Positions 60,371-64,000 of a DNA stretch of 64,000 bases are shown here, piece by piece (positions within the stretch are counted from its first letter, which is position 1; every line of letters starts with the position of its first letter). Source of the DNA: Hyphomonadaceae bacterium. GTDB taxonomy: Bacteria > Pseudomonadota > Alphaproteobacteria > Caulobacterales > Aquidulcibacteraceae. The notes under the pieces were generated by a model. It did no database searches. It was not told the origin of the DNA and was given only the letters and a program-made list of their open reading frames with translations. The stretch lies in the NCBI GenBank assembly GCA_021731815.1, contig JAKFWO010000026.1, positions 1 to 64,000 of the forward strand. Direction: 5' to 3'. A program made the position numbers and the translations under genes.

Positions 60371-61990
60371 ATGTCGATTCCTTCCGGCGATTCAGAAGCC
60401 CTTGCCCGCGTGCATTCCGCACGTCGGCGAACCTTTGCCATCATCTCCCATCCGGATGCAGGCAAAACCACGCTCACTGAAAACATCCTGCTGGCCGGCG
60501 GTGCCATAAGGCTGGCGGGCGAGGTGAAAGCCCGCGGCGAGACCCGCCGCACCACATCGGACTGGATGAAGATCGAACGCGAGCGCGGCATTTCCGTGAC
60601 CGCCTCGGTCATGACTTTCGAATTTGAAGGCAATGTGTTCAATCTGCTCGACACCCCCGGCCATGAGGATTTTTCCGAGGATACCTATCGCACCCTGACG
60701 GCGGCTGATTCGGCGATCATGGTGCTCGATGCGGCCAAGGGGATCGAACCGCGCACCCTGAAATTGTTCGAAGTGTGCCGGCTGCGCGACATCCCGATCA
60801 TCACTTTCGTCAACAAGATGGACCGGGAGGCGCTCGACCCGCTCGAACTCATCGATGAAGTCCAGTCCAAACTCCAGCTCGATGTCGCGCCGCTGATGTG
60901 GCCGGCCAGTTCCGGCCAGAGCTTCCGGGGCTGTGTGGATCTTCGGGCACAGGATTTTCTTGTCTTCCGCAAACCCGCCCATGATGATTCGACCAGTATT
61001 CAGGAAACCCGTGTCGCGCTGGATGACGCCGAATTTGCCAATCTGATGAGCGCAAGCGAGCGCGCGGAATTCGAGGAAGGGGCGGGCCTGGCACGCGACG
61101 GGCTGCCGGCATTCGACCTCGGATCCTATCGCGAGGGGCATCTGACGCCGATGCTGTTTGGCTCCGCGCTGCGGCGTTATGGGGTGCGCGAACTGATCCG
61201 CCTGATCGGCGAAATCGCACCCCCGCCACGGCCGCAAAAGGCGGAAGCGGCCGGCAAGCCGATCGTGCTGTCGGGCGCGGAGAAAGAAGTCTCGGGCTTT
61301 GTGTTCAAGATTCAGGCGAATATGGACCCCAATCACCGCGACCGCATCGCCTTTGTCCGGCTGGCGAGTGGGCGCTTCGCGCGCGGCATGCGGCTCCGGA
61401 CCCCGACCGGGCGGCAAATCAACATCCATAACCCATTGATGTTCATGGCCCAGGATCGGGAAATCGCCGAGGAGGCCTATGCCGGCGATGTGATCGGCGT
61501 GCCCAATTACGGTGTATTGCGGGTGGGCGATTCCCTGTCGGAAAGCGGTGTGATCCGCTTTCAGGGCATTCCCAATTTTGCCCCGGAAATCCTGCGCCGC
61601 GTGCGGGTTCGCGACCCGCTCAAGGCCAAGCATTTGCGGCGTGCCCTTGAAGGGCTGGCCGAAGAGGGCGTCACCCAATTGTTCAAGCCGGCTTTGGGGG
61701 CCGATCTCATTGTCGGCGCGGTCGGCCCGCTGCAATTCGAGGTGATGAGCGACCGCATGGCCAATGAATATAATCTCGAGGTCTTGTTTGAACCCGCCCC
61801 CTTTGCCAGTGCGCGCTGGCTGTCGGGCGAACGCGCCGACCTCGAGGCCTTCGCCGAGAAGAACCGCTCGGCCATGGCGGGGGACGTTGACGATGCGCCG
61901 GTTTTCCTCGCCAAAAACAGTTGGGAGATTTCCTACACAATGGAGAAAAACCCGAAAATCCGCTTCTCTGCGGTGAAGGAACGGCATTAG
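60371..61990 (+). CDS. prfC: peptide chain release factor 3
   Basis: 539-residue GTPase that recycles RF1 and RF2. G motifs: SHPDAGKTTLTEN (P-loop), DTPGHEDFSEDTYRTL (G3), FVNKMDREA (G4), and EF-G-like later domains (LASGRFARGMRLRTPTGRQINIHNP, VIGVPNYGVLRVGDSLSE). Full length. Starts 114 bases after lptG, ends about 350 bases before the putA stop; that gap holds a structured element. Confidence 0.97.
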   Translation: MSIPSGDSEALARVHSARRRTFAIISHPDAGKTTLTENILLAGGAIRLAGEVKARGETRRTTSDWMKIERERGISVTASVMTFEFEGNVFNLLDTPGHEDFSEDTYRTLTAADSAIMVLDAAKGIEPRTLKLFEVCRLRDIPIITFVNKMDREALDPLELIDEVQSKLQLDVAPLMWPASSGQSFRGCVDLRAQDFLVFRKPAHDDSTSIQETRVALDDAEFANLMSASERAEFEEGAGLARDGLPAFDLGSYREGHLTPMLFGSALRRYGVRELIRLIGEIAPPPRPQKAEAAGKPIVLSGAEKEVSGFVFKIQANMDPNHRDRIAFVRLASGRFARGMRLRTPTGRQINIHNPLMFMAQDREIAEEAYAGDVIGVPNYGVLRVGDSLSESGVIRFQGIPNFAPEILRRVRVRDPLKAKHLRRALEGLAEEGVTQLFKPALGADLIVGAVGPLQFEVMSDRMANEYNLEVLFEPAPFASARWLSGERADLEAFAEKNRSAMAGDVDDAPVFLAKNSWEISYTMEKNPKIRFSAVKERH

Positions 61991-62030
61991 GACGGGAATT
62001 TCCGGGTCGGATGTTATCTCTCAAATGAGT

Positions 62031-62239
62031 GTTGGCGATCGCGCGACAGTTCGTTCATCCACGCGCAGTCAATTTTCGTCCCGCGGACGGAGCAATCCAT
62101 TGTTCTCATGGAAACATTCTTGCGTTGACCGGCAATGTGTCAAGGCCAGAGCCGCTGCGCGGCGGCCCGAAGGGCCGGCCTTGACACATTTCCGGTCAAC
62201 GCTATCGTTCCACCATGAAAACAATGCCTTAATGTAACA
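62031..62239. repeat. dispersed structured element, full copy 2
   Basis: Outer stem CATTGTTCTCATGG (62098-62111) with CCATGAAAACAATG (62213-62226); ten unpaired bases each side; then GCG + 14-bp arm + GTCAAGG (62122-62145) with CCTTGAC + 14-bp arm + CGC (62179-62202), enclosing two GC-rich hairpins (GCCGC/GCGGC and GGCCC/GGGCC). The arms 62125-62138 and 62186-62199 match each other at 13 of 14 positions but share nothing with the arms of copy 1. It extends left by about 65 bases of sequence shared with copy 3. It lies between convergent prfC and putA. No gene in 62240-62339. Confidence 0.88.
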
Positions 62240-62339
62240 TTCGCCGTGAGCCGTTGCGCCCGCCCGCGACATGGGCAGTGATTCTTGTCGCACATTCGAA
62301 ACATTGCCCGGGCGAAAGCGACATGCTGAGCCTCAACAA

Positions 62340-64000
62340 TTACAGGTTCAAAAGCTCCGGATCGCCCCCCTGGGCCGCGATATTGACGGTCTGGCAGCGT
62401 TCGACGGCGAAGCGCGGGAGATAAAAGGGCCCTCCCGCTTTAGGACCGGTTCCGGAAAGACCCTCGCCGCCAAAGGGCTGTACGCCGACCATCGCCCCGA
62501 TCATCGAGCGATTGACATAATAATTCCCGGCCGGAACCGCCTCGCGCACCGCTTCGACAAAGCTGTCGAGCCGCGTATGCGCCCCCAGCGTCAGGCCAAA
62601 GCCCTTGGCAGCCAATTGCGTGCCCGGCCCGCGGAATGGCGCGCCGATATCGTCCGGGTCATAGCGCAAAATATGCAGGATCGGGCCGAACACTTCCTCA
62701 TTGATCAGCGAGAGGTCGGGGATTTCCGCCATGAGTGGCGGGAAGAAGCAGGAATCGGACGACGTTACCGGCGCGTCGCATTCGAACAGGATCTGCGCGC
62801 GTTCCGCCAGAAACGCCCGATGCCGGCGGAGCCTGTCCAGCGCGGCCTCGTCGATCACCGGGCCGATATCGGTCTCGGGCCGTGCCGGATCGCCCAGACG
62901 CAATTGCGCCATCGCGCCCTTGAGCATGGCGATGATCCCGTCCGCAGTCTCCTGCGGCAGGAACAGGATGCGCAGCGCCGAACAGCGTTGGCCGGCCGAA
63001 CCGAAGGCCGAGGCAATGACATCATCGCTCACCTGTTCCTTGAGCGCGGTAGTGTCGACAAACATGCCGTTGAGCCCGCCCGTTTCGGCGATCAGGGCGG
63101 CGATCGGCCCATCCTTGTCCGCCAGCAGGCGATTGATGGCCCGCGCGCTGGCGCTCGAACCCGTAAAGGCACAGCCGGCAATCTCGGGTCGCGCGAGGAT
63201 GATGCGGCCGGTCTCGGCCCCGCCGGGCAGCAGATGCAGCACATTTTCCGGGACCCCCGCCCGGTGGAGGAGTGCAACGGCCTCGCCCGCGATCAACGGG
63301 GTCTGGGGTGCCGGCTTGGCCAGCACGCAATTGCCGGCCGCAAGCGCGGCCGCCACCTGGCCCATGAAGATCGCCAGCGGGAAATTCCATGGGCTGACAC
63401 AGGCAAACACGCCGCGCCCATGCAGGGACAAATGATTGGTTTCGCCTGCCGGGCCGGGCAGACGTTCCGGGGCCGAAAACAGCCTTTCGGCCTCGCCGGC
63501 ATAAAAGCGCAGGAAATCGACCGCTTCCCGGATTTCGCCGATCGAATCCGCGAGCGTCTTGCCGGCTTCTAATGTCGCGAGCGCGAGGAAGCGCTGCGGC
63601 GCATCCTCCAGCAGATCGGCGGCGGCGCGCAGAATCTTGCCGCGATGTGCGCCACCCGCCCGGTCCCAGGCCGGCTGGGCGGCCTTGGCGGCACTGGCGG
63701 CGCGCGCAATGGCGGCCTCACTGGCCGGATGCACGATCCCGATTTTCAGGCTGCGATCATGGGGCGCGCGGATGGTGATCGCGTTGGCGTCGGCGGTTTC
63801 CAATTCATCGCCTTTCGCATGAAGGACCGGAGGGCTGGCGGCCCCAAAACCGGCGATGGCCTGGCGGAGAAACTCCACATCCCCGGCGGATGAAAGATCG
63901 CGCCCGCGCGAATTGCGGCGCCTCGCCCCGAACAAAGAGAGCGGGGCCGGGATACGCGGATGGCGCCCGGGTCCCGCTTCCAGCAACGTTTGCGGATCCT
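62340..64000 (-). CDS. putA: PutA C-terminal part, delta-1-pyrroline-5-carboxylate dehydrogenase (5' end outside window)
   Basis: The open frame runs off the right edge; visible are about 550 residues. It starts in DPQTLLEAGPGRHPRIPAPLSLFGARRRNS, the linker typical of bifunctional PutA between the proline dehydrogenase and P5C dehydrogenase domains. The aldehyde dehydrogenase core shows SPWNFPLAIFMGQVAAALAAGN, the glutamate in IAETGGLNGM and the catalytic cysteine in SAGQRCSALR, and ends with GAMVGVQPFGGEGLSGTGPKAGGP, the PutA hallmark. It oxidises glutamate semialdehyde to glutamate in proline use. A possible monofunctional reading is excluded by the linker. Confidence 0.92.
   Translation of the reverse strand, partial: DPQTLLEAGPGRHPRIPAPLSLFGARRRNSRGRDLSSAGDVEFLRQAIAGFGAASPPVLHAKGDELETADANAITIRAPHDRSLKIGIVHPASEAAIARAASAAKAAQPAWDRAGGAHRGKILRAAADLLEDAPQRFLALATLEAGKTLADSIGEIREAVDFLRFYAGEAERLFSAPERLPGPAGETNHLSLHGRGVFACVSPWNFPLAIFMGQVAAALAAGNCVLAKPAPQTPLIAGEAVALLHRAGVPENVLHLLPGGAETGRIILARPEIAGCAFTGSSASARAINRLLADKDGPIAALIAETGGLNGMFVDTTALKEQVSDDVIASAFGSAGQRCSALRILFLPQETADGIIAMLKGAMAQLRLGDPARPETDIGPVIDEAALDRLRRHRAFLAERAQILFECDAPVTSSDSCFFPPLMAEIPDLSLINEEVFGPILHILRYDPDDIGAPFRGPGTQLAAKGFGLTLGAHTRLDSFVEAVREAVPAGNYYVNRSMIGAMVGVQPFGGEGLSGTGPKAGGPFYLPRFAVERCQTVNIAAQGGDPELLNL

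Overview
The window is chromosomal DNA from a GC-rich alphaproteobacterium, probably a stalked or swarmer-type (Caulobacterales, Maricaulales or Parvularculales-like) organism. Evidence: a fliX flagellar regulator, alphaproteobacterial gene pairs (hisS-hisZ-hisG, dapA-smpB, erpA facing dgt, thrB-rnhA, secB facing a Tim44-like gene), a CpaB-to-TadC pilus operon, sdhAF4, intracellular PHA depolymerase, and CtrA-like TTAA-N7-TTAA boxes ahead of fliX and cpaB. The species cannot be named from the sequence. No rRNA, tRNA, CRISPR array, prophage or complete insertion sequence was seen.

Layout. 0.5-4.4 kb: sppA, comF, an NDUFAF5-like methyltransferase. 4.4-10 kb: a lipoprotein, a long-chain-type (DmdC-like) acyl-CoA dehydrogenase with sdhAF4, a TfoX-like protein, phaZ and a Sco1 copper chaperone. 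10.5-14.2 kb: the hisS-hisZ-hisG operon with its terminator. 14.3-16.7 kb: secB, Tim44-like, murB. 16.7-23.1 kb: penicillin-acylase-family hydrolase, an adhesin-head-like repeat protein, dienelactone hydrolase, DUF4287 protein, isovaleryl-CoA dehydrogenase. 23.2-24.5 kb: an AT-richer restriction-modification pair (BglII-like nuclease plus MT-A70 methylase). 24.6-28 kb: erpA, dgt, M48 protease. 28.4-31.6 kb: fliX, smpB, dapA, LysE exporter. 31.8-40.2 kb: Flp/Tad pilus genes cpaB-C-D-E-F-tadB-tadC. 40.2-49.7 kb: DoxX, DUF1963, old yellow enzyme, ThiO-like oxidase, rpoN, OmpA-family protein, a repeat protein, rmuC. 49.7-64 kb: xseA, rnhA, thrB, mltA, a TonB receptor, lptG, prfC and the 3' part of putA.

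Two things stand out beyond ordinary genes. First, a dispersed structured element occurs twice in full (28.2 and 62.1 kb, both between convergent genes) and once as a left half (51.5 kb). The two full copies share their framework and spacing almost to the base, but carry unrelated 14-bp arms that stay complementary within each copy. Second, about a dozen short direct tandem arrays (units 11-57 bp, 2-5 copies, unrelated to each other) lie mostly in leaders, at start or stop codons and in protein tails, as if this genome makes local tandem duplications unusually often. A hairpin-rich 450-bp stretch upstream of dapA may hold an unrecognised RNA.
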